NCBI RefSeq assembly: GCF_046591575.1 | Contig: NZ_JBIQWA010000010.1 | Span: 62,001 to 126,000 of the forward strand | DNA length: 64,000 bases | Origin: Marivita sp046591575 | GTDB taxonomy: Bacteria > Pseudomonadota > Alphaproteobacteria > Rhodobacterales > Rhodobacteraceae | Direction: 5' to 3' | Part shown: positions 16,516-26,473 of the stretch, one piece after another | Numbering within the stretch: position 1 is the first letter of the stretch | Layout: every line of letters starts with the position of its first letter | Position numbers and translations under genes: made by a program | The notes under the pieces: generated by a model | Told to the model about the DNA's origin: nothing | Database searches by the model: none | What the model saw: only the letters and a program-made list of their open reading frames with translations

Positions 16516-19500
16516 AGCTGTCGAACGGGTCGTCCAGAACACCGATCAACGGCATCAGGAATTCGCCGGTGTTGGGGTTAAGCGCGCTGTCGTAAAAGCT
16601 GTCAATCGCGGCAACTGCGGTGTTGATACTGCTTTGAGAGCCGTCAAACAGCGCCATTGCTGATGACGCATTGCCCACATCGGACATCCCCTTGTGAACG
16701 GCGAAATAGGCCCCCAAATCGGTCTTGTTTTCAAGATAGGCCCGGTCTGCGAGTTGTTGATCGACAAAAGCCTGACCCTCTTCGGGTTTCAGGTCTGACT
16801 TGGCGCCGCGCAGCACGTCCAGAATAAACTGATCCCGTGTCACGCTGCCTGTATCCAGCGCATTGACCCAGAACTCAAAGCCGGTCTGATCCGGTGTGCG
16901 GCCAAGCACATTGTTGTAGACGGTTTCGGCAAACACGGCAGACGATGTGCCGTTCGGATAGGCTGCCTGTGTTTCGATTTGGCCGACGAATTCGGTTGCG
17001 ATCTGTTCAAGCGGGATATTGTTGGCAAACGCCGTGCCCCAGAAATACAAACCAACCGCGTCTGGCGCGCGATTGAAATAGGCGATGTAAAGTTCGATAA
17101 AACTTTCGAAATCCGCCGCATTCAAACCAGCAGGTCCGCCGAAAATCTCAAGATTGAAGGGACCGCCATCATTGAAATTTGTGTCGAATTGCAGAAATTC
17201 GATATTGGCCAAGGTGTCGGTCCCGTTCTCTGCGCCACGGCGATCTGCAAGCGTTGTGGCATCGGGGCTCAGCGTCAGGGTGTAGGACGCTTGCGATCCG
17301 GAATACAGCGCCGTGTCGGTGCCGCCGCCCCCGTTCACAAGGTCATTGCCCCGGCCTCCCGACAATAGGTCGTTGCCGCTTTCTCCAATCAGGGTGTCAT
17401 TTCCGCCCAGCCCGACAAGACTGTCGTTATCGGCCCCGCCATTGATGAATTCCGGGGTGTCGCCACCGCGCACGTAATCATCGCGTGCGCCGGTGAAAAT
17501 ACGGCTGGCATCAGGTGCGCCGCCATTTGGATTGATCCGCGCGGTTGCCCCCTCCAGACTGTCGACGATGATGATATTGGCGTCATCCATCGAATAGTTG
17601 GGCCATTGGGAAATCACCTCGGATACGGGAACCGGGCTTTGCGAGTAGTCGACACTGAACAATAGCAGCCCGGTCAAGGAATAGACCTGCATGGACTCAA
17701 CGGTGCCGGACAGGCCATTGACCGTATTCGGGCTGTTCTTGTCGAACGTCCCCTTCAGTTCCACACTCAGGTTTTCACCTGTCACACCTTCGATGAACAA
17801 GGCGTTAGTGCCGGTGGCGATGACCAGTTCGCTGTTGCCGTTGTTCAAAGAAAAACGCCCAGGCTGTTCGGACAGGACATTGGCCCGCGTGTGAATATAG
17901 GCGGCCCCGTTCGGGATATCGTCACTGTCAGTCAGGTCTGTCAAAAGCCGTTGCGCGGACAGGGCGCGGTCCGACGCGGCGGTGTCCGTCTCGTCCGGGC
18001 GGTGTGATGAGACGCGCGACAGCGCATCGCCCAACAGGCTAAAGGGATCAGCCTCCGCATAGGACACCTGATATCCCAGATCCTGCATCGCCCCGATGGT
18101 CAGCGCACTGATCGGATTGTCAGGTCTGTTCGGATTGCCCGGCCCGGCCTCCGGTCTGCGCAGCTCGATCCGTGGTGTCATCAGTTCCTGGTTGAAGATG
18201 TCTTCACTCCAGTATTCGGCGGCCAGAGCACCGTCTTCGCCCGCTTCAAGCGCATTGACGCCGTTCAGGTCGTCAGACAGGTCTTGCAATTCGCGCAACG
18301 CGTTCACGCCGGTATAGGCTGCCACGCCATCTATATCGCGGACCAGCCCACGTTCTTCCCACAGTGATCCGAACCCAAGCGCGCGGCCGATCGGGTTCAT
18401 CAGGAATTCATCCAGATTCAATAGCGTGCCCACCGCGTCGGAATTGACGACAATCCGCGAATAGGTTGGCAGCGCGCTCAGGTCATCGCGCTGATCCAGC
18501 ACGCTTGATATCGCCAGGATTTCCTGCGTCACGCCTTCAAAAGACAGCTCGATATCCTGCACAGAGACTTCGATCAGAACGTCATCGACAAAGCCGTAAC
18601 CCTCGACAAAGCCATAATCCAGATCGCCGGTGATGATCTCTTCCCAGCGCTCCGCGGCGTCTTCGAAGGCGCGGATATAGCTGTCCGGAACCTCGTCCGA
18701 GGTGAATTCAAACGTGATGTCAAACGCACCGTCATCCAAAGGACCAAGGTCGTTCAATTCAAGACGATATTGGCCTGTGGTGTCACTAAAGCCCCCCGCA
18801 GACAGATAGAATGTTCCGGAGGTGTCGGTCACAAATTGCAGCGCGCTGCTGGTTGCGTCGCCCCCGTCATCGTTGAGCGTGTTCTGGATCAAGACACCAT
18901 TGCTGTCATAGACGCCGCGAAAGAACGGATCGGCCAAGGCGTTGGCCCCTTCTATGGGGACCAGTTCTATTTCATAAAGACGGTTTGCGGCCAGATTGAC
19001 TTCGAACCAGTCTTCGTCCTGCACAAAATCAATTCGGCCATTTGCGGTGCCGCCCGGTGTGATCGACCCGGTTGTGTCGATATCGGCGGCAAAATCATCC
19101 CGCACGCCGATGCTGTCGATGGCAAGTGTATAAGTTCCGGTCCCGCCAAAGGCATCCTGAACACCGATGAAAAACTCGCCGTCGCTTTGCGGTGTGAAAA
19201 AGGATGTGCTGTCATCTCCGACAATCTGAGTGTTCAGCGTCTGCACCGATGAAATCGGAGACCCGCCCAGATCTGCGGAGGTGAAAACCCCGACCAAATC
19301 GGGATCGACCAATGTGCCATTGTTTGACTCGCGGCCAAGGATGTTGATCTCGTAGGTCGCGTTAGCCGAAAGCGATACACGAAAACCGTCAATGTCACCG
19401 ACCGTTTCGATGTTGCCGGTCGCGCGGCCACCGACCGAGACATTGCCCAAACCCTCCGAAATGCCGGGCAGGAAATCGTCAACGAACCCGGCAGAGTCGA

Positions 19501-21328
19501 CATTCAGCGTGTACCCCCCGATATTGAGATCGCGTGCTCCGGCCACTTCGATCTGATAGGTGCCGTCACTGTCGACAACAAACCCTTCGATCAGCGCATT
19601 GGTGCCCACGCCGCTGTTATTGTCGGCGCTGTTGGGCAGAGGTTGCCCGGCGGCGTTGAAAACGCCGATGATCTCCGGATTGCCAAGCGAGCCGCCATCG
19701 GTGTCGATACCTTCGAGGGAAATGTCATAGAAAACGCCTGCTTGCAGGTCGATATCGAACCGATCCCGGTCGCCTTCGGATTCAATGCTGCCGGTTGCCG
19801 GGCTGTTGACGACCGCGGTGCCAAACTCTTCTGCAAAGACGCCCGGCAAAAAATCATCCGCTTGGCCCAACGCGTCCAGTATCACGGTGTAGGCCCCCGT
19901 CCCAAAAGGGGTGTGGCTGCCGATTTCGACCTCGTAAAGCCCGCTGACGGTGACAGCGAATGGGCCGACAAGCGCGTTGCGACCGATGCCACCGTCATTA
20001 TCGGTTGTGTCGGCAAGCAAGACATTCGCGCTGTTGAAAACACCGAAAATTTCCGGATCGGCCAGCGTTCCGCTGCTGCTGGACGCGGTGTCGGCCCGGA
20101 TGGAATAAAGCTGCCCGGCCTCCAATTCGACAACAAACCGATCCCGGTCGCCTTGTCGTTCGATATTGCCGTTTTGCGGCAGGTCTGCTGTCAGGCTGCC
20201 CAATTCGGTTGCGGTGTCGCCGGGCAGAAAGTCATCCGACAGCGCGCCAAACGTGATCTCCTGTTCCGCTTCGGTCAGGGCACCGCGGCTGTCGACAACC
20301 GTAAAGCGGAGGATGACGGATTGGCCCGGCGTCGCGGTTGACGCGGTGATCGAAAGATCGCCGTTTGCCAGGATCTCGCCGCTGATCGGAGGGCCGTCGA
20401 AGGTGAACGGGACAACGGTAAATTCCTCACCGCTGCCATCGGCGAAGATTTCAAGCACGTTGGTGACGATTTCCGGTTCGACAAAGGTGTAATCCGTTAT
20501 CGGAAGTGGGTCTCCCTCGGGCGCAGAGTTGATGGTGATCTCAGACGTGAAGTCAATCTCGCGGCGCTCTATGGCCCCCACAACCGAACCGCCCAGCACG
20601 TTTGTGATCAAATTGCCGTCCGAGCCGAACCCTGTCGGGACGATCCAGTCGATCGCGCCGGTTATTGAAACTGAAAACGTCTCGTCATCCTCCACGATGT
20701 CATCGTTCAGAATACGAATATTCAGGCTTTGCGGATCGCCAAATGTGTAGTCGACCTCAAAGTCCTCACCCTCGATGGCATTCTCGGTTATGACCGAAAC
20801 CGTAATGTCCCGGGACGCAATCAATTCATCCGGTGACCCGGTGCCGGGGTAGGGGGCGGAAATCGACGTTGGTTCAAGCAGATCAATGCTGAACGTGATC
20901 TCATCACCTTCGTTCAGGGTCTCTTCTTCGACAATCGGCGGGTTGAGAGGGCCAAGGTCAAGATATTCGATCTGGTAAAACCCGGTTTCAAAACCGTCCG
21001 CAGATTGCACGCTGAAATAATGTGTGCCGGAATAGGACGCGGTATAAACCGCCTGCGCACTCGGCCCCTGTCCGCTGTTGTCGTCGCCTGAGCCGACCTG
21101 AAACAGCCCGCTATCGTCATATACGCCCACAAACTCGGGGTCGGCCAGGCTTCCGCCGCCAGCTACAATTTCGGGTCGAACGTCAATCCGGTATTGCGTG
21201 TCGGCAACCAGTGTGACCGCGAACCAGTCTTCGTCCTCTGAAAATTCAATTCGGCCGATGGATGCAACCCCATTCAGCAGGTTGCCATAGACTGCATTGG
21301 GGCCAATGAAATCGTCAAAATCGTCCAT
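16514..21328 (-). CDS. Large RTX-type secreted protein with PPC repeats and a degenerate metalloprotease domain
   Basis: This 1604-residue acidic protein has no N-terminal signal. Five pre-peptidase-like (PPC) repeats of about 110 residues recur (DRDRF...ADPEI.GVFNS), at about 1-125 and 385-880. Calx-beta and cadherin-like stretches lie between. At about 890-1110 is a leishmanolysin-like protease domain, but the expected HEIGHALGFG reads MNPIGRALGFG near residue 975, and the third zinc ligand before ELMT is also missing. RTX-type repeats (GGNDTLIGESGNDLLSGG) at about 1340 and a DUF4214 domain follow. It is probably exported by a type I secretion system; none is in the window. Confidence 0.85.
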   Translation of the reverse strand: MDDFDDFIGPNAVYGNLLNGVASIGRIEFSEDEDWFAVTLVADTQYRIDVRPEIVAGGGSLADPEFVGVYDDSGLFQVGSGDDNSGQGPSAQAVYTASYSGTHYFSVQSADGFETGFYQIEYLDLGPLNPPIVEEETLNEGDEITFSIDLLEPTSISAPYPGTGSPDELIASRDITVSVITENAIEGEDFEVDYTFGDPQSLNIRILNDDIVEDDETFSVSITGAIDWIVPTGFGSDGNLITNVLGGSVVGAIERREIDFTSEITINSAPEGDPLPITDYTFVEPEIVTNVLEIFADGSGEEFTVVPFTFDGPPISGEILANGDLSITASTATPGQSVILRFTVVDSRGALTEAEQEITFGALSDDFLPGDTATELGSLTADLPQNGNIERQGDRDRFVVELEAGQLYSIRADTASSSSGTLADPEIFGVFNSANVLLADTTDNDGGIGRNALVGPFAVTVSGLYEVEIGSHTPFGTGAYTVILDALGQADDFLPGVFAEEFGTAVVNSPATGSIESEGDRDRFDIDLQAGVFYDISLEGIDTDGGSLGNPEIIGVFNAAGQPLPNSADNNSGVGTNALIEGFVVDSDGTYQIEVAGARDLNIGGYTLNVDSAGFVDDFLPGISEGLGNVSVGGRATGNIETVGDIDGFRVSLSANATYEINILGRESNNGTLVDPDLVGVFTSADLGGSPISSVQTLNTQIVGDDSTSFFTPQSDGEFFIGVQDAFGGTGTYTLAIDSIGVRDDFAADIDTTGSITPGGTANGRIDFVQDEDWFEVNLAANRLYEIELVPIEGANALADPFFRGVYDSNGVLIQNTLNDDGGDATSSALQFVTDTSGTFYLSAGGFSDTTGQYRLELNDLGPLDDGAFDITFEFTSDEVPDSYIRAFEDAAERWEEIITGDLDYGFVEGYGFVDDVLIEVSVQDIELSFEGVTQEILAISSVLDQRDDLSALPTYSRIVVNSDAVGTLLNLDEFLMNPIGRALGFGSLWEERGLVRDIDGVAAYTGVNALRELQDLSDDLNGVNALEAGEDGALAAEYWSEDIFNQELMTPRIELRRPEAGPGNPNRPDNPISALTIGAMQDLGYQVSYAEADPFSLLGDALSRVSSHRPDETDTAASDRALSAQRLLTDLTDSDDIPNGAAYIHTRANVLSEQPGRFSLNNGNSELVIATGTNALFIEGVTGENLSVELKGTFDKNSPNTVNGLSGTVESMQVYSLTGLLLFSVDYSQSPVPVSEVISQWPNYSMDDANIIIVDSLEGATARINPNGGAPDASRIFTGARDDYVRGGDTPEFINGGADNDSLVGLGGNDTLIGESGNDLLSGGRGNDLVNGGGGTDTALYSGSQASYTLTLSPDATTLADRRGAENGTDTLANIEFLQFDTNFNDGGPFNLEIFGGPAGLNAADFESFIELYIAYFNRAPDAVGLYFWGTAFANNIPLEQIATEFVGQIETQAAYPNGTSSAVFAETVYNNVLGRTPDQTGFEFWVNALDTGSVTRDQFILDVLRGAKSDLKPEEGQAFVDQQLADRAYLENKTDLGAYFAVHKGMSDVGNASSAMALFDGSQSSINTAVAAIDSFYDSALNPNTGEFLMPLIGVLDDPFDS

Positions 21329-21657
21329 GTTGGGTCCAGTTTCTTTGTTGGTAACGGGCCATTTTGGCCGCGACTTTGGTTTTATAAGGGGCCGCTTTTG
21401 GCATCCTGTGCGTCAAAAACGGGGTCAGATTAAAAATGCGGCATCGCGAAAATCGCGCCGGGAATGTTCTAAAGACGGGTCGCTGACATATGTCCAAATT
21501 GTGGAGTGCGGATTGACGTTATGTCAAGAAATGTCTGGTCCCGCGCATCTGAAAACCGGGTGTTGAACGACAGGATCGCAAAAAAATGAATGATTAGTTT
21601 GCCGATTTTGCCTAAGGTATGGATCACCACCCCAGCATTTCTGGAGTACCAAGCAAC
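21329..21657. other. Divergent intergenic region, large RTX gene / caspase-Sel1 gene
   Basis: About 330 nt with no convincing gene. It should hold two divergent promoters. The right end is AT-rich, at about 21560-21620, just before the caspase-like gene. No clear operator or RNA was recognised. Confidence 0.45.
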
Positions 21658-23163
21658 ATGTCATTTATAGGCCGCCCGTTTTTTCTTTCGTTGATTTTGA
21701 CCTGGGCCATACCTGTCGCCGTCGTAGCCAGCCCTGAACGTGTGGCGATGGTGATCGGGATGGCAGAGTACGAAGCGATCACGCCGTTGACCAACACGCG
21801 CAACGATGCCGAGGATCTGGCCGAGACGCTTGAGGGCATCGGGTTTGACGTGACCTTGGGGATTGATCTGAACGAAGCAGAGCTTCGGGCGATGATGAAG
21901 GATTTTTCGTTCCGGTCTGAAACGGCGGACCTTGCGCTGATCTATTTCGCCGGTCACGGGATCGAGGTTCAGGGAGAGAATTTTCTCATCCCGGTCGATG
22001 CACGCCCAAGATCGAACCTGGATGTTCAACGACAGTCCGTGTCGCTGAAAGAGCTTCTGGACGTGGTCGAACGGGCGCGTGTCATGCGGATCGTCATTCT
22101 TGACAGCTGTCGCGACAATCCGCTGGGCGGGGCGATTGATACCGAACAGGTGTTGCAAACCGCGCAACAGACGACCGATCAACCAACGCGCGGGGTCGGC
22201 GGGTTGGCCCCGGCGAACCCGGATCGCGGCACGCTCGTGGCGTTTGCCGCCAAGGACGGGCAGGTGGCGCTGGATGGCACCCGTGGAAACAGCCCCTATG
22301 CGCGGGCGCTGATGCAGAAGATGGCCAAACCGGGGCTTGAGATCAGCCTGATGTTTCGACAGGTGCGCGATGCGGTGCTGCAGGAAACCGCCAATTTGCA
22401 GGAACCCTACACCTACGGGTCTTTGACGGGTCAGCCGTTTTACCTCAACCCTGACCAAGACGGGCAGCCGAATGTCTCGGGTGACGAGCCGTCAAAGACG
22501 TGGTCGAAACTGCGCCCCGATCAGGAATCGCAATTGATGGCGCTGGCGGATCTTGGCGACACACGGTCAATGATCGGTCTGGCCTATATCCGGCTGAACC
22601 CCGAAGATCAGCGCTTTGATCCGGCTCAGGCCGTCGCATTCCTGCAACGCGCGGCCGAGAAGGGGTCGCCCGAGGCCCAGATGGAGCTGGCCAAGCTTTA
22701 TGAGCAAGGCATCGGGGTCGAGGTTGACGAAGCACGGGCGCTGGAATTGTACCGCGCCGCAGCAGAGCAGGATCTCGCGGATGCAATCAATGACCTTGGG
22801 TTTTTGCACTATCAAGGCGGTCTCGGCCTACGGCCCAATCCGACACGCGCGCTAGAGCTGTTCGAGCGCGCCGCTGACCTGCGCCACCCAGAGGCGCAAT
22901 TCAACTTTGCCGCGTTGATTGACGATGGTTTGATTGCAGACAAAGGGCCGAAGGACGCCGCAGCCTATCTTTACGCAGCCCTGCGCAGTGGCAGTCAGGA
23001 CGTGCTGAACCTGCTTCTGGAACGGCCTACGATGTTCGCCGAAGAAACCCGCCGCGAGCTTCAGGCTCAATTGCAGCAGTTCGATTTCTACGATGGCTCG
23101 ATTGACGGCGATATCGGCCCCGGCACCAAACGGGGCATCCGCGCGGCCTACGGTCTGGAATAG
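21658..23163 (+). CDS. Exported caspase-like (C14) protein with Sel1 repeats and peptidoglycan-binding end
   Basis: This protein has 501 residues from the ATG at 21658; an in-frame ATG at 21619 is less likely because the signal peptide starts at MSFIGRPFFLSL. The caspase-like domain covers about 25-250 with RVAMVIGMAEYEAI, His100 in YFAGHGIE and Cys151 in LDSCRDNP. Four Sel1-like repeats at about 290-455 follow (GSPEAQMELAKLYEQGIGVE, DAINDLGFLHYQGG). The last 45 residues form a PG_binding_1-type domain (DFYDGSIDGDIGPGTKRGIR). It probably acts in the periplasm at the wall. Substrate is unknown. Confidence 0.88.
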   Translation: MSFIGRPFFLSLILTWAIPVAVVASPERVAMVIGMAEYEAITPLTNTRNDAEDLAETLEGIGFDVTLGIDLNEAELRAMMKDFSFRSETADLALIYFAGHGIEVQGENFLIPVDARPRSNLDVQRQSVSLKELLDVVERARVMRIVILDSCRDNPLGGAIDTEQVLQTAQQTTDQPTRGVGGLAPANPDRGTLVAFAAKDGQVALDGTRGNSPYARALMQKMAKPGLEISLMFRQVRDAVLQETANLQEPYTYGSLTGQPFYLNPDQDGQPNVSGDEPSKTWSKLRPDQESQLMALADLGDTRSMIGLAYIRLNPEDQRFDPAQAVAFLQRAAEKGSPEAQMELAKLYEQGIGVEVDEARALELYRAAAEQDLADAINDLGFLHYQGGLGLRPNPTRALELFERAADLRHPEAQFNFAALIDDGLIADKGPKDAAAYLYAALRSGSQDVLNLLLERPTMFAEETRRELQAQLQQFDFYDGSIDGDIGPGTKRGIRAAYGLE

Positions 23164-23209
23164 CGAACGCCGCGCCTGACAGATCGGGTCTATGGGGCCC
23201 GCAGCGGTT

Positions 23210-23923
23210 CTAGCTGGACCGCAATAACACTTTGTTTGATCCAACAGCGGCAGCGATACGCTGGTAATGGATGGCCCGCGTCGCGTCCGAGCTGGCCGAG
23301 CGCAACAGCACCGTTTCCGCCTCTTGCAGGATGTTGCTGGCCTGTCGATTCACCTGTGCAACAGCATCGGACCGGATCGCGGCAATGGGCGGGGTGGACG
23401 CGGATGGGCCGCTTTCGTTGGACAGCCGCGCGCGCAGCGGGGGCTTTTGCCGGTCGATATTGCGGCGGGTCAGCTGATCCAGCTCTCTTGCCGCTTTAAG
23501 AATGACCTCTCTGGCCTCTGCATAATCCCCGTTGCCGGGGATCTCGTTGGCAAGTTCCCGATAGGTCGCCGCAAAACAGCCGATGCGGTACTCGTCATCC
23601 ATAAATTCACAGATCGTCTCGTTTCGGTCCATTTGAAAGAGGATCATCGCCGTTGTGGCTTCGGTGGCTTGCACAGGGGGGCCGGATGGGACGGGCGAGG
23701 TGAACGAGCCGCCTTCACCGCCGTCCCGGCTTTGCCCGCCTCCGCCGATATCATCCCCGCCGACCTGTGCGATCTTGGGATAGATCAACTCAAGGACCGG
23801 GCGCGGCTGGACTGTGTCAGGCAGGCCAAGTTGCGATTGCGTCGATGCCAGCATCGGCGTGGACAAAAGGCTCAGCACAACGGGCGCTCCGATCAGGCGG
23901 ATGGTGTTTTTTTTGAAATCCAT
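23210..23923 (-). CDS. Secreted protein of unknown function
   Basis: This 237-residue protein has a signal peptide (IGAPVVLSLLSTPMLAS, cut near residue 27). A Gly/Ser/Pro-rich linker (about 50-85) with GGDDIGGGGQSRDGGEGG precedes a helical domain with two cysteines (NETICEF and YRIGCFAATYRELANE). The helices are rich in Ala, Arg and Glu (AREVILKAARELDQLTRRNI). No family was recognised. It lies between the second caspase-like gene, which converges on it, and the second Exb operon, oriented like the latter but separated by about 190 nt. Confidence 0.7.
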   Translation of the reverse strand: MDFKKNTIRLIGAPVVLSLLSTPMLASTQSQLGLPDTVQPRPVLELIYPKIAQVGGDDIGGGGQSRDGGEGGSFTSPVPSGPPVQATEATTAMILFQMDRNETICEFMDDEYRIGCFAATYRELANEIPGNGDYAEAREVILKAARELDQLTRRNIDRQKPPLRARLSNESGPSASTPPIAAIRSDAVAQVNRQASNILQEAETVLLRSASSDATRAIHYQRIAAAVGSNKVLLRSS

Positions 23924-24114
23924 AATTTTGGCGCTTTCTATCTGTATGTTTGATCACACACCAAAGCTTGGGGCATAGCCGTGCTTCGGAGTGTCTGAAA
24001 TGACTTGGTCTTTACACTGTGATGCTATGGCGGGGCCGGGATCAAAGCAAGTTTGCTGTCTGAAGCGACCGGTTTGGCGCAGGTTGGGCCGCATCGCCGC
24101 AATGCCCTCTCGCT

Positions 24115-25623
24115 TTATTTTTCCGAGGTGGTCACAAAGAAATACACCCATTCGCCTTTGAAATCCGCATGGTCTGCGCGGGCGTCGCTTACCTTTTGTC
24201 TGAGCCAGTCAAGATAGGCCCCGGCCGGTTCGATCAGCGGTCGCACACCGTCATACAAGCGAACAGAAGACGCAAATGCGACGGCGATTTCCTGACCATA
24301 GGGTGGGCCGATCCGGATGAACACTCCCGGTTCACCAACGGCCAGCGGTCGCTCGGAACCGATGCGCAGCGCAGCCTTTGCCGCCGTGCGGGTCAGTGGT
24401 GTGAAATTATTTGGCACCAGATGAAGCACGTTTCCGTCCGCATCAAAATAATCGACATAGACATAGGCATCGTAATCCGCGCCCTGTAGATCAAGCACAA
24501 GCGGTTGCCCCGCGACATAGCGAAACTCGATGGCATGGGTGCCCTGTCCGATCAGCAGTGGATTGGTGATCTGATCGGTGGATTGCGGCAGACCGACACG
24601 CGCGATCCCGGACAAGGCCCCGCATTGCGGTCTGGGCAGGATCAGAAGCTCTTCACGGACCGGAATATCCGTTCCCATCTGGTCCTGCATTGCCGCCAAC
24701 ACCGTGCCGCGCAAGGCTGCGTCCGGCACATGCCCGGAAAGGACCAACGCGTTGGCCTCGGGATCAAATCTGGCCTGCACCCGCGAACAGGGAAGTGTGT
24801 TCAGAATGCCAGACAGGCCGTCGCGCAGTTCGGCGGCGGACCCGGTTGGATCGTCAGGCTGCATAAAGCTTTGAAAGGCGCGCAACGACACCGGATCAAC
24901 GGGTCCGTCACCAGCGCCGGGAAAGGCAAGAGACGCCGTGGCGCGGGTTTGTGGCGGATCAAGCGACAGCAGGTTTTGTGCTGCGGCCTCATCGGGGTGG
25001 ATCGTCGGGCTGTCCGGTTGCACCGCCGCGGTCACTGTGTCGGGGGCGGCAATGGCGGGCGCGGGGTCTTGTCGAAGGTCAAGCGTCTGCGCTGGTGGCC
25101 GGTCAATACTGACTGCCGCGACCGATATGGGCACTGCGCTGAGCGACGATGCGACCTCAGCTGACAGGCGGGCTGACGCAAGCGGCGGCGCTGATACATC
25201 CGAGGCCGTAGCCACCACAGACACCGGTGCGACCAAAGATGCCGCCTGTCGGGGCGCTTGCAAGTCCGGGCGTGCAGGCTGCATCGGGGCCGCCAGGGTT
25301 TGCGCTTTGGCCACATCCACCATGCGTTCGGTCACACGCGTGGATGGGGTGTCGATGCGCGTTGCGCGCGATGTCGGTATAACGCTTGGACTGGTTCGCG
25401 CACCCGAGGCTGGTCTGTCCGGCGCGGCCTCTTCGGTGGGCGGGGTTTCTTGTGCCCGGCTGCGCGGCACCTGATAGGTCGAAAGCTGCAGCTCGGTCTG
25501 TGGTGTCGGCTGGTCCGGCATGTCATCCGGGTGCAGCATCCACATCAACACCCCGGCCGCCACCAGATGCACCGCAACGGACGTCACGCTGGCCAGGCTC
25601 CATATGGCCGGTGTGGTCTTCAT
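24115..25623 (-). CDS. TolA/TonB-like periplasmic transducer with BON-like and DUF4384-like domains
   Basis: This 502-residue protein has one N-terminal membrane helix (about 10-30), a Pro/Ala/Ser/Thr-rich spacer to about 260, a BON-like domain at 272-346 with Cys279 and Cys334, and a DUF4384-like domain at about 352-462 with YVYVDYFDADGNVLHLVPNN. It sits where tonB sits in the other Exb operon and overlaps exbD by ATGA, so it is the likely partner of this motor. It lacks a standard TonB end. The same BON/DUF4384 pair closes the T6SS kinase at 52190-54409. Its role is inferred to be envelope sensing or force transmission. Confidence 0.83.
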   Translation of the reverse strand: MKTTPAIWSLASVTSVAVHLVAAGVLMWMLHPDDMPDQPTPQTELQLSTYQVPRSRAQETPPTEEAAPDRPASGARTSPSVIPTSRATRIDTPSTRVTERMVDVAKAQTLAAPMQPARPDLQAPRQAASLVAPVSVVATASDVSAPPLASARLSAEVASSLSAVPISVAAVSIDRPPAQTLDLRQDPAPAIAAPDTVTAAVQPDSPTIHPDEAAAQNLLSLDPPQTRATASLAFPGAGDGPVDPVSLRAFQSFMQPDDPTGSAAELRDGLSGILNTLPCSRVQARFDPEANALVLSGHVPDAALRGTVLAAMQDQMGTDIPVREELLILPRPQCGALSGIARVGLPQSTDQITNPLLIGQGTHAIEFRYVAGQPLVLDLQGADYDAYVYVDYFDADGNVLHLVPNNFTPLTRTAAKAALRIGSERPLAVGEPGVFIRIGPPYGQEIAVAFASSVRLYDGVRPLIEPAGAYLDWLRQKVSDARADHADFKGEWVYFFVTTSEK

Positions 25624-26036
25624 GGCACCGGGGCAGAGGGTTCAGGCGTGACCACAAGCACAACATCCCGTGCGCCCAAATCCTCGAACTGCGTCACCAA
25701 TGGCAGCACATGCCGCAGTTCAGTGGCCCTGTGGGCATTGATCCGCACCAAAAGCTCCGGGTCTGACGCCAAAAGCTCTTGAACCCGTCGCGCGATGTCA
25801 TCCCGGCCAAGGGTCGCGCCGTCTAGCGCCAGCTGCCCGGCCCGGGATACTGAAACCGTCACACCGCCTGATGGCATGTCCGCCCCGGTGCCCGCCATTG
25901 GTGGTGTGACCTCGAACGGAGCGGTTGCGTCCATCCGACCGATCAGCATGAAAAACACCAAAAGAAAGAACACCACGTCAATAAGCGCGATGATGGTTTC
26001 AGGCGGATGTTTTGCCGGAGCGCGGGTCAGTTTCAT
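25620..26036 (-). CDS. exbD: ExbD/TolR-type subunit, second motor (copy 2)
   Basis: This 138-residue protein has a basic start (MKLTRAPAKHPPE), the helix IIALIDVVFFLLVFFMLIGRM with the proton-path aspartate, and a periplasmic domain ending in GARDVVLVVTPE. It overlaps the first exbD and the TolA-like gene by 4 nt on each side, indicating coupled translation. Two unlike ExbDs per motor occur here as in the haem-linked operon. In this pair both keep the aspartate. Confidence 0.9.
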   Translation of the reverse strand: MKLTRAPAKHPPETIIALIDVVFFLLVFFMLIGRMDATAPFEVTPPMAGTGADMPSGGVTVSVSRAGQLALDGATLGRDDIARRVQELLASDPELLVRINAHRATELRHVLPLVTQFEDLGARDVVLVVTPEPSAPVP

Positions 26037-26473
26037 TCAAGCGCCTCCAACCGCACCACGCGCAGGTTCCGCGCGCCTGCGTGCGTGATGCTGTCCATTA
26101 CCGAAATCAGCGCCTGCATATCGGCCGCCGCCGAAGGCAGAACAAGCACGGCCAGCATCGGGTCGGCGGACAGACGATCAGCGATCAAATGCGCCAAATC
26201 CGGCGTTGAATAGGGCTGCCCGCGAATGGTGGGCACGCCGTCTGATCCCAGTCGGATCATCATCGTCGCCCCCGCATTGCTCTCTGACGCATCCGTCGGT
26301 GGCGGTGTGTCGTCACCGGTTGCAATTGCGGGGATCATATCAAGGTTCAAATAGGTGGATGTCACCATGAAAAAGACCAGCAAAATCAACATCACGTCGA
26401 TCATCGGCACAAGCGAGATCATCGCTTTGGCCGGTTTTGGCCGCGATAGCGTGACGGTGCGTGTGTCGGTCAT
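26033..26473 (-). CDS. exbD: ExbD/TolR-type subunit, second motor (copy 1)
   Basis: This 146-residue ExbD-family protein has the helix MISLVPMIDVMLILLVFFMV (about residues 18-37), including the proton-path aspartate, and a periplasmic domain ending in GARNLRVVRLE. It begins immediately after the ExbB-like gene and overlaps the next exbD by ATGA. It is part of a five-gene leftward operon encoding a secreted protein, ExbB, ExbD, ExbD and a TolA-like protein. Confidence 0.9.
   Translation of the reverse strand: MTDTRTVTLSRPKPAKAMISLVPMIDVMLILLVFFMVTSTYLNLDMIPAIATGDDTPPPTDASESNAGATMMIRLGSDGVPTIRGQPYSTPDLAHLIADRLSADPMLAVLVLPSAAADMQALISVMDSITHAGARNLRVVRLEALE

Noticed and set aside
16514..21328. 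The large protein as an active secreted protease
   Set aside because: The zinc-binding HExxH motif and third ligand are not present in the protease-like region, so activity is not claimed.
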